DNA of 64,000 nucleotides from Apoderus coryli (taxonomy: Eukaryota; Arthropoda; Insecta; Coleoptera; Attelabidae). The notes beneath the pieces are model-generated. The model was given only the letters and a program-made list of their open reading frames with translations, made no database searches and was not told the DNA's origin. A program made the position numbers and the translations under genes. Shown piece by piece: positions 33,373-44,889 of this stretch. How positions within the stretch are numbered: position 1 is the stretch's first letter; each line of letters begins with the position of its first letter. Location: NCBI GenBank assembly GCA_911728435.2, contig OU452211.1:5084001-5148000 (forward strand). Direction: 5' to 3'.

Positions 33373-35969
33373 TTACTTGACATGCTTTAGTTCAACATCG
33401 AAGACCAATGTGGCGTTTGGCGGGATGACCGGCGGAGACCCTTTTGCTCCGTACCTGTAATTAACAAAAATTAAAATGTCATGCAAACCATAATCATACA
33501 AGCTATTTTTAATTTTTCAAGTTCTCGTCAGTCCGGTTTACATCGCAATCATTCATTAGCAATTTTCTGTTAAGGGTGTATTTGAATCAGTCTGTTTTAG
33601 ACGTTCAGGAGTCTGGGCTTAAAGGTATGTAATTATTAATACAAACAGTTGAAATATGAAGTATATTAAAGAAAAAAAGATTTACTATGCTTTTCGTGAA
33701 GCTTTTTGCAATTTGTAAATTTTTAGTATTTTTAAAACTTAATATCATATCAAAATCGCTTTCCCGACGCAGCAACCTCAAGTCAGGCCTCCCACAAGGA
33801 AGCAATTTGGGACCTCTAATGTTTTTACACGAGTTACCATCAGCTTTACGCTATTCGCAAGGATTATGTTGTTGATTGTTGATGATTTTAAATTTTATAG
33901 ACATGTAAGAACCGTAAATTCTTGTAATGTACTGCAATTGGATTTGAGCAATGTAGTACATTGTTTATTTAGTTCATTGGTGAGATATGAATCTTATTGA
34001 GAAAGTGCAGAAGGTATTTATGTCAGACAAAATAACGCGTCTCCCTGTATGATCTCTTACGTAAAAGTTTGTTGGATCAACATTTTCTGGAACCCTTCCT
34101 AGATTTAACGGACGAAGAACATTTTATTGAAATTATACAAGTTCTGCGACATGCTCACAGGAGCTAGACTAGATCACTTTGAACAATGGAACGAGAACGA
34201 ATTTATAAAAAGTTTTCGTTTCGTAGTCAATCAAATGCAATGAGCGAGTTCAAGAAGGACATGTACAACGCGATTACATATTTTTGACGAGTTCAACGTT
34301 GAGCTTAGTTTAATTGAACTCGGGCTTAAACTTGGCATCTACAACCGGGCCTGAGAGTTTGTTGTAATATTTGAAAACTTGCATTTATTGAAAAGAAGTA
34401 TTTTTCTTAAAGATTTAGGTAAGTACAATCAACTTACGCGGCATGCGGTGGGCATGTTATCCGTCGTTTACCGCCAACTTTCATACCAACTACACCAATG
34501 TCCCAACCCTTAATAACCTCATGAGCTCCCAATTTGAACTGGAACCCACTACCAGATTTCGCTGAATCAAACATTTTGTTGTTACTCTTCAATCTACCTT
34601 CATAATATACCTGCAAAATAAATCAATAAATCCAATGCTACAGCAAAAATTTAAATATCTCGCTTTATTACCCTAACAAATTTCCCTTCCTTAGCGACTT
34701 GCCCCTGTCCTTCCTTCAAATCCTCAATGGTTACACCCGCTATTTTTTTCTCTGGATTCGTTTTCTGTTTATTCTCTTTGTTTTTCTGTTTCTTATCTTT
34801 TTTAACACCATTAACTTTGGGTGCCTCCTCTTTGACTTCCTCCTCTTCCCCTGTTTCCTCATCTTCATCCATTTCATCATCATCTTCTTCCTCCTCATCC
34901 AATTCGCTTTCCTCCTCAGAAACCGAATCCTAAGAATTTTATTTTATTTGTGTTTGTTCTAATATATCTCTATACAATGTACATACCTGTTCTTCTCCTA
35001 CGAAAACTTCATCATCACTTTCCTCTTCTTCAATTGTTTCATTTGGGCTATTTAATTTCTTCTTTTTACTAGGAGCTAAAAACATTTAAAACAGTTGAAT
35101 TATTTGCAATTCTATATCGAATTACCCTGTCACTTTTCAAAATTTTGTATTTGAGTTGACGTTACACAACAAAACTTACGTTGAAGTTCAAGGGTGTTTT
35201 TCTGCTTCTTTTTGCTCTTAGTTATCACTTCCTCGGATTCAGTCTCCTCCTCCTCCTCTTCCTCCAAATCACCGTCAAACATACTGTCCATATCATCTGT
35301 TAAATATCCGGTGAGATGTACATGACTTCTCCCGTTAGAGGCGAATGAAATCTCACTGCCTGCCTCAAAGTTTAAATCTAATGGACATTGGATCATATCT
35401 GGTTTCCTTAACGTACATAAAAGATAGTTTCTGCCGCCAAAGCAACATAAAATTTGTGAAGGTTCGTTATCAGAATTTGAGACATCTAATGATGCCATTG
35501 AAATGTGGAAACTTTTTTTGACTTTTTGTGAGTACCGCCGTTGCGGTTCCATAATAAGGCCTGGAAAAAATGTTATGAGATTAATTACGCATAATTAGTC
35601 TATTAAATAAGTAGTTGGTGTTTAATCTTTTTTAAAGTCTTTGGCTTCATTAAAAATTTCACACGTATGTGCTAAATCTAGAGTATATCCAGTACAGTCT
35701 TTTAACTATTCCACGATTGGAATTGCTCCCGCTTTATTGCTACCACCATTAGGTAGTAGATTGGGCCTCAAAATAGAGTTCAAAGTAGGATTAGGAAACT
35801 TGTATGTATCTTTATGTTGATGAAGTTAATGCCGGTGATTTAATTGTACAAGAACTATTCAAGTTAAACATAATGAGCTCCATTTCAATGCAATAAGCAG
35901 TAACACGTGGGAAGCATGTTCCCTTATTAAATCGTTAAAATTAATGTGTTTGCACTTACCCCAAAACAT
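33373..35969 (-). CDS. Fkbp39: FKBP39-type nuclear peptidyl-prolyl isomerase
   Basis: Six exons (35960-35969, 35180-35560, 34987-35075, 34672-34929, 34438-34610, 33373-33454) join in frame to 330 residues. The 10-nt first exon supplies MFW and one base. Residues 1-95 are a nucleoplasmin-like domain ([44 protein letters not shown]). An acidic-basic linker follows. The FKBP domain fills about 225-330 and keeps the FK506-pocket residues: Tyr of VYYEG, Phe-Asp of MFDSA, EVIKGWD, PPHAAYGAKG and LVFDVEL. Such proteins act on chromatin and the nucleolus. A reverse-transcriptase fragment sits in intron 5. The gene is convergent with the nucleoplasmin-like gene. Confidence 0.93.
33760..34010 (+). mobile_element. 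Non-LTR reverse-transcriptase fragment in Fkbp39 intron
   Basis: The translation contains [20 protein letters not shown], the RT fingers-palm motif, then [10 protein letters not shown] and, after a frameshift, [13 protein letters not shown] in place of the FADD box (FA is replaced by IV). It is a different lineage from the RT copies at the window start and at 45 kb. Antisense to Fkbp39 and too decayed to be active. Confidence 0.7.
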
Positions 35970-36662
35970 TTTTATTGAAACTTAATAATTAATTAAAAAG
36001 AAAAACGTTTTTAAATTGATTTAATCTTAAAACTCAATAACCGGTGGTACAAAAAAAATGTAACACGTTTTTAAACACAAATTTCGGTTTAGGTTTTATC
36101 TATATCTAACAACTGTCGCTTGTCAATGAAAACTGAAAACAACAAACCAAAAAAAGGCGGCTAAAATTTTTAGCTCTTCTACTGAGAGTATTTTCTTGAA
36201 AACCGGGGCGTAGAACTACCGAGAGCAATGAGGCAATGCTGTGCTATTATAATAGGCCGTGCCTCGCTTCTTTTCATCGTTTTACTATCCAGTTCTCAAT
36301 AATTGACACTATGAGGGGAATGTTTCAGATGAAACGTATGTCGTATGTGAATTTGCTCAGCCTATTGATCATTTTATCATATACAAAAGGAACGTATGTA
36401 TTGTGATCACAGATATGCAGAGTGGGGAGAATGAACGTCAACATGCGCCAATTTTCTAAAACGATGGGCGCCATCTTCTAGCTTAGGCTTGTAGGGTAGG
36501 GTCAAATTTCTTTTTACGATACGAGGGCCGTTCATAAATTGTAGGTTAATAATTGCAAAAACAACTGATATTGAATATTAAATAAAACGACTACGGACTA
36601 CGCATTGTGGAACCAATATTTATTGAATATCCTAGGATGAATGATTATTTACAATAAAAATA
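35970..36662. other. No gene seen; 5' flank of Fkbp39
   Basis: Spacer between the Fkbp39 start codon and the 3' end of the same-strand DUF1397-type gene. TTTATT at 36619-36624 is AATAAA on the minus strand, 39 bp past that gene's stop, and is its likely polyadenylation signal. Confidence 0.6.
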
Positions 36663-39600
36663 TTAATTCTTCTTAAATAATGGTGGTAGTTTATTATGAC
36701 TGCAATCATAGGTCAATGCATCATAGAAACTTAAAAAAGCTTTTCTGGTAACTGAACTGCCACAAGTTTTCTCTAAGTCATCTGCAAAACATTTACGAAG
36801 TTCTCCACTAAAACTAAAAAAAGAAACATTATACAGGGTGGTCCAACGAAAAGTTTGCACCTAGCTTTTCTCTTTTTTTTGTAGTCGAATGCGAAAATGC
36901 TCGGACACGTCGATTTTGCTTTTGAGGGGGACACATTTTAAACATATTTTTCGATCTGCGCCTTTAACCCCCTAGCGGGGGTGAGTAACAACCCTAAAAT
37001 TTTAAATGGAAAGAGGGGTCTAATGACATATCATTTGAAAGGACACAAAATTGTCTTTCTAATGATACCCTATTTGTCGAATTTTACTAAAACAGTTAAT
37101 ACGAAAACGACTTTAAAGACATTAAGCCGATAATTTTGGTATTAATGAGAAATACAAATAAGTTTTAATTATTACGACTGAAAACAACTACAATCATTTC
37201 TAAATTATTTACTTTGAAGAAAAACGGGATTTCAAAAACACTATCTTATTTATCAGAACTAAATTCCTCACTAATCGTTTGCGTTTTTTGTTGAAATAAA
37301 AACTGCAGATACGTGTAGGAAAAGAATTTACACCGTTTATTTTAGTCTTTTCATTGATTCAGTTTGGTTGCTTCTCAAGTTATTTTACTTTTACCGTACA
37401 AAATGATTTATTCCATTCTAGAACGAGTTGAAATTGTTAAACTTTATTTTCAAAATAATAGTAGTGCTAGACTTACGGCTCGCTTATTTAATGAGAGACA
37501 TCCCGATAAAAATGTGAATGATGTGTACGTTGGCAAGTTAGTTAAAAAGTTTGTAGATACCGGATCTGTCTGTAATGTAAAACACCAGCCGCAGAAACCG
37601 ATCAGAAATGAAGCTGTGGAAGTCGCTGTTTTAGGGCATGTTGAAATGGATCATAGTCAAAGTACCCGTCAACTAGCTGAAGCCTCAGGTGTCTCCCGTT
37701 CGTCCATAATACGAATTTTAAAAGCGTACAAATTTCATCCGTACAAAATCAAATTAGTACAGGAACTAAATGAGGATGATCCTGATAGAAGGCTGCAATT
37801 TTGTGAAGCAATGAGCCAGCGTTTAATTGAAGATCCGCAATTATTATTTAACATTTGTTTTTCCGACGAATGCACATTTTATTTGAATGGAGCTGTAAAT
37901 AGGCACAATTGCCGTTACTGGGATGACAGTAACCCACATTTATTCCGTGAGGTTCATACCCAGTATCCTCAAAAAATAAACGTCTGGTGTGGCATATTAG
38001 GAAATCATATTATAGGACCACTTTTTATTCCTGGAAATTTAACTGGTGAAGTGTACCTAAACATGCTTGAAGACACAATTGATCCTTTAATAACACAAAT
38101 AATAGAAGATGACCAAAATCATACTGCTGATCGGCTTTATTTCCAGCAAGATGGAGCACCTCCGCACTATGTGGCTCCTGTAAGACAGTTCTTAGATGAC
38201 CGGTTCCCTGGACGGTGGATTGGAAGGAGGGGCCCAATTGAATGGCCTGCCAGGTCACCGGATTTATCGCCTTTAGACTTTTTTCTTTGGGGGCACTTAA
38301 AAAATAAATGTTTTGCCACGAAGCCCGAGTCCATAGAAGATCTTCGCCAACGCATTACAGAAGAGTGCAGAAACATAACACCTGATATGCTACAAAATGT
38401 TAGAAATAGATTTGAACAAAATCTGTATTATTGTATGGAATCAAATGGGTCACATTTTCAACATTTGTTAATGTAACGTTTTAATAAATCAATTTAACAG
38501 CTTGTTTACTTTTTTTACAGAGCAATGTTAAAACTAACAAACATTGGAATGTACTAACGATTGCAGGTGTTTTCACTCGCAATAATTAAAACTTATTTGT
38601 ATTTCTCATTAATACCAAAATTATCGGCTTAATGTCTTTAAAGTCGTTTTCGTATTAACTGTTTTAGTAAAATTCGACAAATAGGGTATCATTAGAAAGA
38701 CAATTTTGTGTCCTTTCAAATGATATGTCATTAGACCCCTCTTTCCATTTAAAATTTTAGGGTTGTTACTCACCCCCGCTAGGGGGTTAAAGGCGCAGAT
38801 CGAAAAATATGTTTAAAATGTGTCCCCCTCAAAAGCAAAATCGACGTGTCCGAGCATTTTCGCATTCGACTACAAAAAAAAGAGAAAAGCTAGGTGCAAA
38901 CTTTTCGTTGGACCACCCTGTATATTTAAATTAATTAGTTTTAGTTTCTTTTAGAACTTTTAGTAGAGTTGTTAAAATGATATAAGTTGTTGTTAGGTAC
39001 TTACGAACATATTTCTGTTTTCGTAGGAAACTTTTTTGAATAGTTAGTTAATTCTTCATTTAATAAATGGAAACAGGCATTGTTCTCTGTGTCCAAAATA
39101 ATGTTTATGCAAGGACCTAAAAGTTCTGGAAGCGGATACTTATTGTAGTAGGTACCAGAGAATTTGTATTGTAAAATACTTACCTAAAAGAGTCTCACCT
39201 TTAGATGTACACACATAGTTTGTAACACCCATTATAGAATCCATGACAAATTTCGGTACTTCTCGTGCATCATCAGGTAGACATTTCTCCAAAATACTTC
39301 CAAACGGTGACATGCAAGTTATGAATTTGGTATCCATAAATCGACACCAACTCATTTTATCTGTTTTGTAATCTTCAAAGCATTTGTTTGCTTTCTCAGA
39401 CGCTTTCTGAGAAATTAAAATAGAAATACCTACATACTTATACACCAAATTAATGTTTCTATATGTGAATTAATTTAGATACAAACCCCTAAATGTTTCT
39501 CAAAGTCTGGACATGCTTTTATTGAGTTGCTCGTATGATTATAAATTAATACATCTAATCTTTCATTTGCAATCACTTCCTTCATTAGAGATCCAAAATG

Positions 39601-39785
39601 TATGAAACCGACATTGAATTGAACTAAAAAATAATATTTCCTAGGGAACAATTTTCATAGAGAATCTTTATTTTGTGTTCAAATAGTGACTAAAGTTAAA
39701 ATTGAATGAAGTTATAAAATAACCTAAGTAGGTACTAACCGCATAGTCCAAATATTAAAAACAATTTGAGCAAGTTATTCGCCAT
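36663..39785 (-). CDS. Secreted DUF1397 / 27-kDa haemolymph-protein-like gene A
   Basis: Five exons (39740-39785, 39487-39623, 39184-39406, 39005-39125, 36663-36813) give 225 residues. The first exon is a signal peptide (NNLLKLFLIFGLC). The mature part carries the spaced cysteines of the family, as in CFEDYKTDKMSWCRFMD, ILEKCLPDD, YVCTSKGE, CFADDLEKTC. Exons 3 and 4 are 223 and 121 nt, as in gene B. The family covers abundant secreted 27-kDa proteins of insect haemolymph, and its molecular function is not established. Intron 4 holds a complete DD41D transposon; without it the intron would be about 100 bp. The gene is divergent from gene B. Confidence 0.88.
36834..38920 (+). mobile_element. 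Complete DD41D Tc1/mariner transposon with 340-bp TIRs
   Basis: The element runs from CAGGGTGGTCCAACG to CGTTGGACCACCCTG and is flanked by TA on both sides (36832-36833, 38921-38922). The terminal inverted repeats are 340 bp each (36834-37173 and 38581-38920) and look essentially identical over their length. One uninterrupted transposase frame lies between them. The TIRs are far longer than the roughly 30 bp of classical mariner. Identity of the arms and the open frame point to recent insertion. It lies in the last intron of DUF1397-type gene A, antisense to it. Confidence 0.95.
37364..38476 (+). CDS. DD41D Tc1/mariner-superfamily transposase, intact frame
   Basis: The frame gives 370 residues from the first ATG. 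A second ATG at 37403 (MIYSILERVEIVKLYF) is a better match to the start of related transposases and would give 357. Residues 15-130 are the helix-turn-helix DNA-binding part (NSSARLTARLFNERHP, STRQLAEASGVSRSSIIRIL). The catalytic Asp residues are in FSDECTFYLNG, FQQDGAPPHY and LSPLDFFLWG. Counting from the second to the third gives 41 intervening residues, hence DD41D, the spacing described for the rosa group. No stop or shift interrupts the frame, so it may still be active. Confidence 0.92.
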   Translation: MVASQVILLLPYKMIYSILERVEIVKLYFQNNSSARLTARLFNERHPDKNVNDVYVGKLVKKFVDTGSVCNVKHQPQKPIRNEAVEVAVLGHVEMDHSQSTRQLAEASGVSRSSIIRILKAYKFHPYKIKLVQELNEDDPDRRLQFCEAMSQRLIEDPQLLFNICFSDECTFYLNGAVNRHNCRYWDDSNPHLFREVHTQYPQKINVWCGILGNHIIGPLFIPGNLTGEVYLNMLEDTIDPLITQIIEDDQNHTADRLYFQQDGAPPHYVAPVRQFLDDRFPGRWIGRRGPIEWPARSPDLSPLDFFLWGHLKNKCFATKPESIEDLRQRITEECRNITPDMLQNVRNRFEQNLYYCMESNGSHFQHLLM

Positions 39786-40463
39786 TATTAGATGTTAAAA
39801 CAGTTAAGTATTAGGTTCAAATGAAAATACTAATTGAATTTTTATTAACTAAAAAAAATGTACCTCGAGTATTGGTAATACTCGGGATCAAGGTTTGAAT
39901 TGTCTATAGGTCAATTATTTAGCAATTATAAGCGAGCTGACAAAAATATATACCTAGTAGTGTCTTTTTTAAACAATATTTATCACATGGGGAACGATAA
40001 CCAATAATAGCCAGTAACGAGGAACCCCTAGAATTATCACAGCATTCCAAGCACATCGGCCTTTTGACTAAATAATAATTTCAAACTGTGACGTATGACG
40101 CCGCCATTTTAGGAGAGAAGTCAGGTCCTGACTAAAAATATTTATATTTTTCAGTTTCTATCCACAGTACTGTCCCTGGGTTTTCAGCATTAGTTTCAGC
40201 AGTAGTGCCGTCGTACTTTTCTGTTCTGCATATGTTTTGACATTAGTTTGTATAAGGTAATCCCTGAAGTTTGAGAAACTAATCTATTGGGATGGAATGA
40301 TTGCAATGGGATTTGGCAAGTAAAGTTATTATTCGCAACTACACTGTATACTGACAACAAAATCAAAATTAATGAAATTAATTAACTCCTTCAAATTATC
40401 AACGAGAAAAACATTGATATCTTAGTTAAACTTTTTAATGATATATACAACACGGAAGCAATA
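39786..40463. other. Intergenic, between divergent genes A and B
   Basis: No gene seen. It contains the 5' flank of gene A, then AT-rich DNA up to a mariner terminus at 40464. Confidence 0.5.
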
Positions 40464-40585
40464 CGAGTGTTGCCTTTTATATTTCGGGATTAGAGAACCA
40501 AAATAAATATTAATCATCGAAAATCACTTTATTGTTTTTAAGAATATTCCCCATGAAGATCTATACACTTTTGACACTGATTAAA
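40464..40585 (-). mobile_element. mariner 3'-end fragment
   Basis: Starts after TA with CGAGTGTTGCCTTTTATATT and is the reverse complement of the mariner 3' end at 47.1-47.2 kb. The minus strand gives the last residues KCIDLHGEY and the 3' untranslated stretch ATTTTCGATGATTAA. Only the terminal 120 bp remain, and they abut the 180-bp tandem array. Confidence 0.8.
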
Positions 40586-40589
40586 TTTA

Positions 40590-41290
40590 ACAGTGGTTAA
40601 GGAAGCTACACAAAACTGTAAATAACTCCAAAACGGTTCCTGCTAGAATATTCTAGTAAATTGCATTATATTAACCATAAAAACAAAGATTTGTTGAGTA
40701 TACTATTTTCTCGTATCTCGAGTAGTTTACAAGAAATCTCGACTTCAAAAGGGCATATTTGTCTAACAATGGTAAGGAAGTTACACAAAACTGTAAATAA
40801 CTCCAAAACGGTTACTGCTAGAATATTCTAGTAAATTGAAATATTTTGACCATGAAAAACCCCAGGATTTTTTAAGTATACTATTTTCTCGTATCTCAAG
40901 TAGTTTACAAGAAATCTCGACTTAAAAAGGGCATATTCCCAATTTGTCTTAGAGTGGTAAGGAAGTTACACTGTAAATATCTCCAAAACGCTTTATGCTA
41001 GAATATTCTAGTAACTTGCAGTACATTAACCATAAAACACTCGCGGATTTATCAAGTATACTATTTTCTCGTATCTCGAGTAGTTTATAAACAATATCGA
41101 CTTAAAAAGGGCATATTCCTAATTTGTCTAACAGTGGTAAGGAAGCTACACAAAACTGTCAATATCTCTAAATTATTTTATTTTATCATACAACATTCTA
41201 GGATTTATCTTATATATATATTTTTCTCACATCTCGAATAGTTTATTAAAAAATCTCGATTTTTAAATTTCAAAAATATTTGTGGTGTGT
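40590..41290. repeat. Tandem array of about 180-bp units (four copies)
   Basis: The marker GGTAAGGAAGTTACAC or GGAAGCTACAC recurs near 40594, 40771, 40956 and 41136. Each time it is followed by AACTGTAAATAACTCC-like sequence, TGCTAGAATATTCTAGTAA, then ACTATTTTCTCGTATCTCGA and GGGCATATT. Spacings are about 176-185 bp. The fourth unit is the most diverged. It lies in the promoter interval between two divergent DUF1397-type genes. Confidence 0.85.
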
Positions 41291-41658
41291 CATAGTGATT
41301 GAAAACATCCTTGAATGGAGTTATCAGTTAAATGCTGACATGATTGATTGAACGGTTTCGTTTGTGCCCACTTTTGCCACGTTCCTGACAAGATGAGCGT
41401 CCAACGCAAAATTTCGTTGGTTCACCACGAACATTGCATTAGAATTTTTTTCCGGAATCTTCCAAGACTTCAAGAAACATATTTTCCGAAAGTGCATGGC
41501 AGTAACTAATAATAAATAATTCATTGTTATTACAATTATGTAAATCGAATTTCCTCACACCATTGAATGTTAATATTTCCATTGAAATACAAAACAAAAT
41601 TATTTTCTTCAAATTGAACGAACTAGTTAATTGTTGCTGCCACAAGTACCTACATATA

Positions 41659-44600
41659 ATGGTTCTAAAATATTTCATATTTTTATGCCTAGGTTGTACG
41701 AAAATAGAAGATATTATTATATTATAATAAGAGACTTTTAAATTTTAGTGATAGCCCAAATATCTTGTCGGGCTCATCGAGATGAAGTTCAAGAGTTTTT
41801 TGATGAATACAACTCTGAGACTTTTCAGGAATATATGAGTAAATTCGAAGAGAGAGTAGATAAAATATGTCGTGGGTATGGACCAAAATTTAAGGTAGGT
41901 AAACATTATAAGAATATGCGAAAATAACGCAAGTACACATGTTGGGAATTTCCCATTATATACCTACAAAACATGCTAAAATCACCCCCAATAAATGGGC
42001 AATAAAACCTGAGACGTGAATTTACTACCTGCTAATATCTATAATAGTTAAAATATGTAATTCAAATTTAATAAACACTGTCAGAATTTAATAGAATTTT
42101 TGCACTCATCTAGTAAGATTTTTAAGCTCTCTTTTTAGAATGCTTAAGATGTATTGGACTTTTATGGGCAAATAGACTGAACCAAGTTATAAAAGATAAG
42201 GGCCATTGTGCTGCGAAATTAAGCGAAGTTATTCATGTTTTTCAAAAAATTTGTGTGTTTTTTTTTAGGCAAGTAAGCTCAATCTTTTAAACAGTTTGTT
42301 TAGAAATATTTGTTTTTCAAAATAACAATTGGTAATTTGATTTAATGTACCTATGTGATATTATTTTAATCTAATTTTATATATATCTAATTCAAATACT
42401 ACATAAATATCTTACCTTTTACTATCCATCGGGAAACTAAAGAAGGATAAATTGCAGTTATAATATTTATTCTTGCAATTCTTCGCAGCACACATCATTC
42501 CGCCTCTGCTTTTTTGCATTTCAGAATAAACAATATCACTATCAAAAGTTTATAAAACAAAAACACACAATATAACTATATAACACACAGAATACTACGG
42601 CACTGGAAAACAAATCACTTGAAATGGCAAAGCACAAATAAAATATCCCGACGACAATGAGAGTATACGAAAACATGGCGATTTTGAGTGCGCAATTATA
42701 TGCGCAATCTCTTCCCCCACCAGCAAGATCACATTCTCCGTTGTTCCGGACAGTGGTTCAAACTCGACAGACTTATGTTGCCCACACCAATGCATTTACA
42801 AATTGTTGGATTGTGTTATAAGAAAGATTGTCCGCACCAATAGATTTTTTAAATATATAAGATTTAATTTATTTGTTTATTTATGAATGCAAACGGTGGA
42901 AGCTTACAATTAATGTTATTATTTTTTTTTACTGTTAGTAAAAAATTAAATGAATTAAAATATAAAAACTTAGAATAATAAAAATGAGGGTAGCGTTTTA
43001 TAAAAGAAAGCCGTTGTGAAATAAGACATTTTTACAAAATTATAGTTTTTATTACATTGGCTAACACAAAATATCAGGGATATATTACAAATATTAGGGG
43101 TGAAAATAAAATATTTCCTATAGAAACTGAAATAGGTATGGGATAATTCTTCATAGTTGTGATAGAATATTTTTTGGTATTTAATTGCTTTACATAGGAG
43201 GCAATAATTGAAGTAGAAAGATGTGGTGATCAACTTGATAATGACCGTCTAACCGTATGTCAAATTATGGAAGACAATTTAGAAAACTGCACCAAACCAT
43301 TGACGATATTATTTGAAAAATGCCTGCCAGAACATTTGAAGGATCTGCCTAGATTTATTGTGAATTCGATGTTGTCTCTTACAAAATACTTGTGCGACAT
43401 TAATGGTGAACATATAATTGGTAAAAAATTATGTTGAGCTTTAATTTTCTACAGCTTCTTGTATAAATAATTTTGTTTGCGTAGAACTTGGTAATACGTG
43501 CATCAGGCAACGAAACGCCCATACTGAAAAATGTATTCGAACAGCAAAGGTTGAATTAAAATTATACAATCACGAGAATTTACCTGAGACTACAAAAATT
43601 TGCGAGTAAGTACCTTATCCCTATAACCTGTAGGATTCCATTTATAGAGGCCTTATTTCCATAGATTTTGAGGGCCAACTAAAAGAAAAGTCGTCATCTA
43701 CGAACATTATTAACAAAAATATAAATATTGCATTACTTGGTGCAGAAATATTCTGGGATCTAATTTGTGTAGGTTAGATTGCTCTTTCTAAACCAGGACC
43801 AGTTTTGCAGAAAACAAAACTTTGTTGGATTGTGTCAGGTTCGATTCCGAAGAAATTGTCGGGAAAACTATTTTGTCAATTTCCAATATAGAACTGAATA
43901 ATCAACTCTCAAAATTTTCAAGGCAACACATTTAGAAATTGTCAGCAGTTTGACTTCTGAGGCATTTTTGAATGCACTGAAGCGGTTCATTGGTCGACGG
44001 GGAATGTGTATTAAAATAATGTCAGATAACGCTACAAATTTTATCGGGGCAAAAAATGAGTTGCATAATTTCTTCTCTTGGTTCCTCAAAGAAGCGACTC
44101 AAAACAATATTTCAGATTTTTTGACGAGCATACAGGTGATGTAATACAATTACAACTTAGGGTAGATAGATTTCAAAATTTGTTAAAAGAATTTTCAGAC
44201 ATACAGGGTGAAATAAATATCTTAGATGATAGCCATCAACAGGAAATTGAGACAGACGCTTTTGAAAATGGTTTTTACGATTGTTTAGCTAAAGCAACGC
44301 GAATCATTCAGAATAGGAGTAAGGTACCTGTTCAGAACATTCAGAAAGTGCTATTCAGTTAGCAAATATGCGTTTAACAGATAATAACAAAGATTTTACT
44401 ATGCTAACAATAGCTGGTGCGCCGCCTACATATCTAATAAACAAATCATCCTCACCATCTCTTCTTGACTTCACTCCGAGTACTCTTGTGCGCCTCTCTT
44501 TGTTTCCGAGCCAAATGCGCCTAGTTTGGGTTTACTTTCTTTGATAAACACTCGCGAGCGATAATTCTGTCACTTTCTGCACGCGAATCGACTGACCGCA

Positions 44601-44816
44601 CAAGTCTGACAAAAGACAACCTGATCCTTATGATTTTGCCATGTCCCAATGTGTCATATCTTAATAAAAAATACGTTTTTAAATTCCAGAATTGCCCATA
44701 CACTGAAAAAATGTTTTGTGAACCACACGAAAGAGGCATGCCTTGACACAGTCACTCAAGATGCATTCATTCAATTGTACGAGGCATTATTTAAACCATG
44801 TCATCATAACATTTAA
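41659..44816 (+). CDS. Secreted DUF1397 / 27-kDa haemolymph-protein-like gene B
   Basis: Five exons (41659-41692, 41749-41894, 43198-43420, 43485-43605, 44690-44816) give 216 residues. Exon 1 plus the first codons of exon 2 form the signal peptide (MVLKYFIFLCLVIAQISC). The first donor GTTGTACG is weak but keeps the frame. The family cysteines appear in VDKICRGYG, VERCGDQ, LENCTKP, FEKCLPE, KYLCDINGE, CIRQ, KCIRTAK, KKCFVNHTKEACLD. Exon 3 and 4 lengths (223, 121) and all phases equal those of gene A. AATAAA at 44850-44855 follows the stop. Intron 4 contains Bel/Pao remains. Confidence 0.87.
43660..44362 (+). mobile_element. Bel/Pao LTR retrotransposon remains, rearranged
   Basis: In order: a protease/RT-region block (NIALLGAEIFWDLICVG, LQKTKLCWIVSGS), an integrase block (THLEIVSSLTSEAFLNAL, MSDNATNFIGAKNEL), then a gag-like block (GDVIQLQLRVDRFQNLLKEF, FENGFYDCLAKATRI). 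In Bel/Pao elements gag precedes pol, so the order here is scrambled or two copies are joined. Frames are broken. The fragment lies sense-oriented in intron 4 of gene B. LTRs were not recognised. Confidence 0.7.
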
Positions 44817-44889
44817 ATAATTACATTGAATCAAGTAAAATTGTTTTGTAATAAAATTAGTGTAAAATAGAATAACAATAATTGTTTTT

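Noticed and set aside
34699..34962. Plus-strand hydrophobic frames
   Set aside because: Antisense reading of the acidic and lysine-rich tracts of Fkbp39.
42595..42795. 66-codon minus-strand frame in gene B intron 2
   Set aside because: GC-richer and open, but no recognisable domain and no splice continuity; may be a piece of an unknown repeat.
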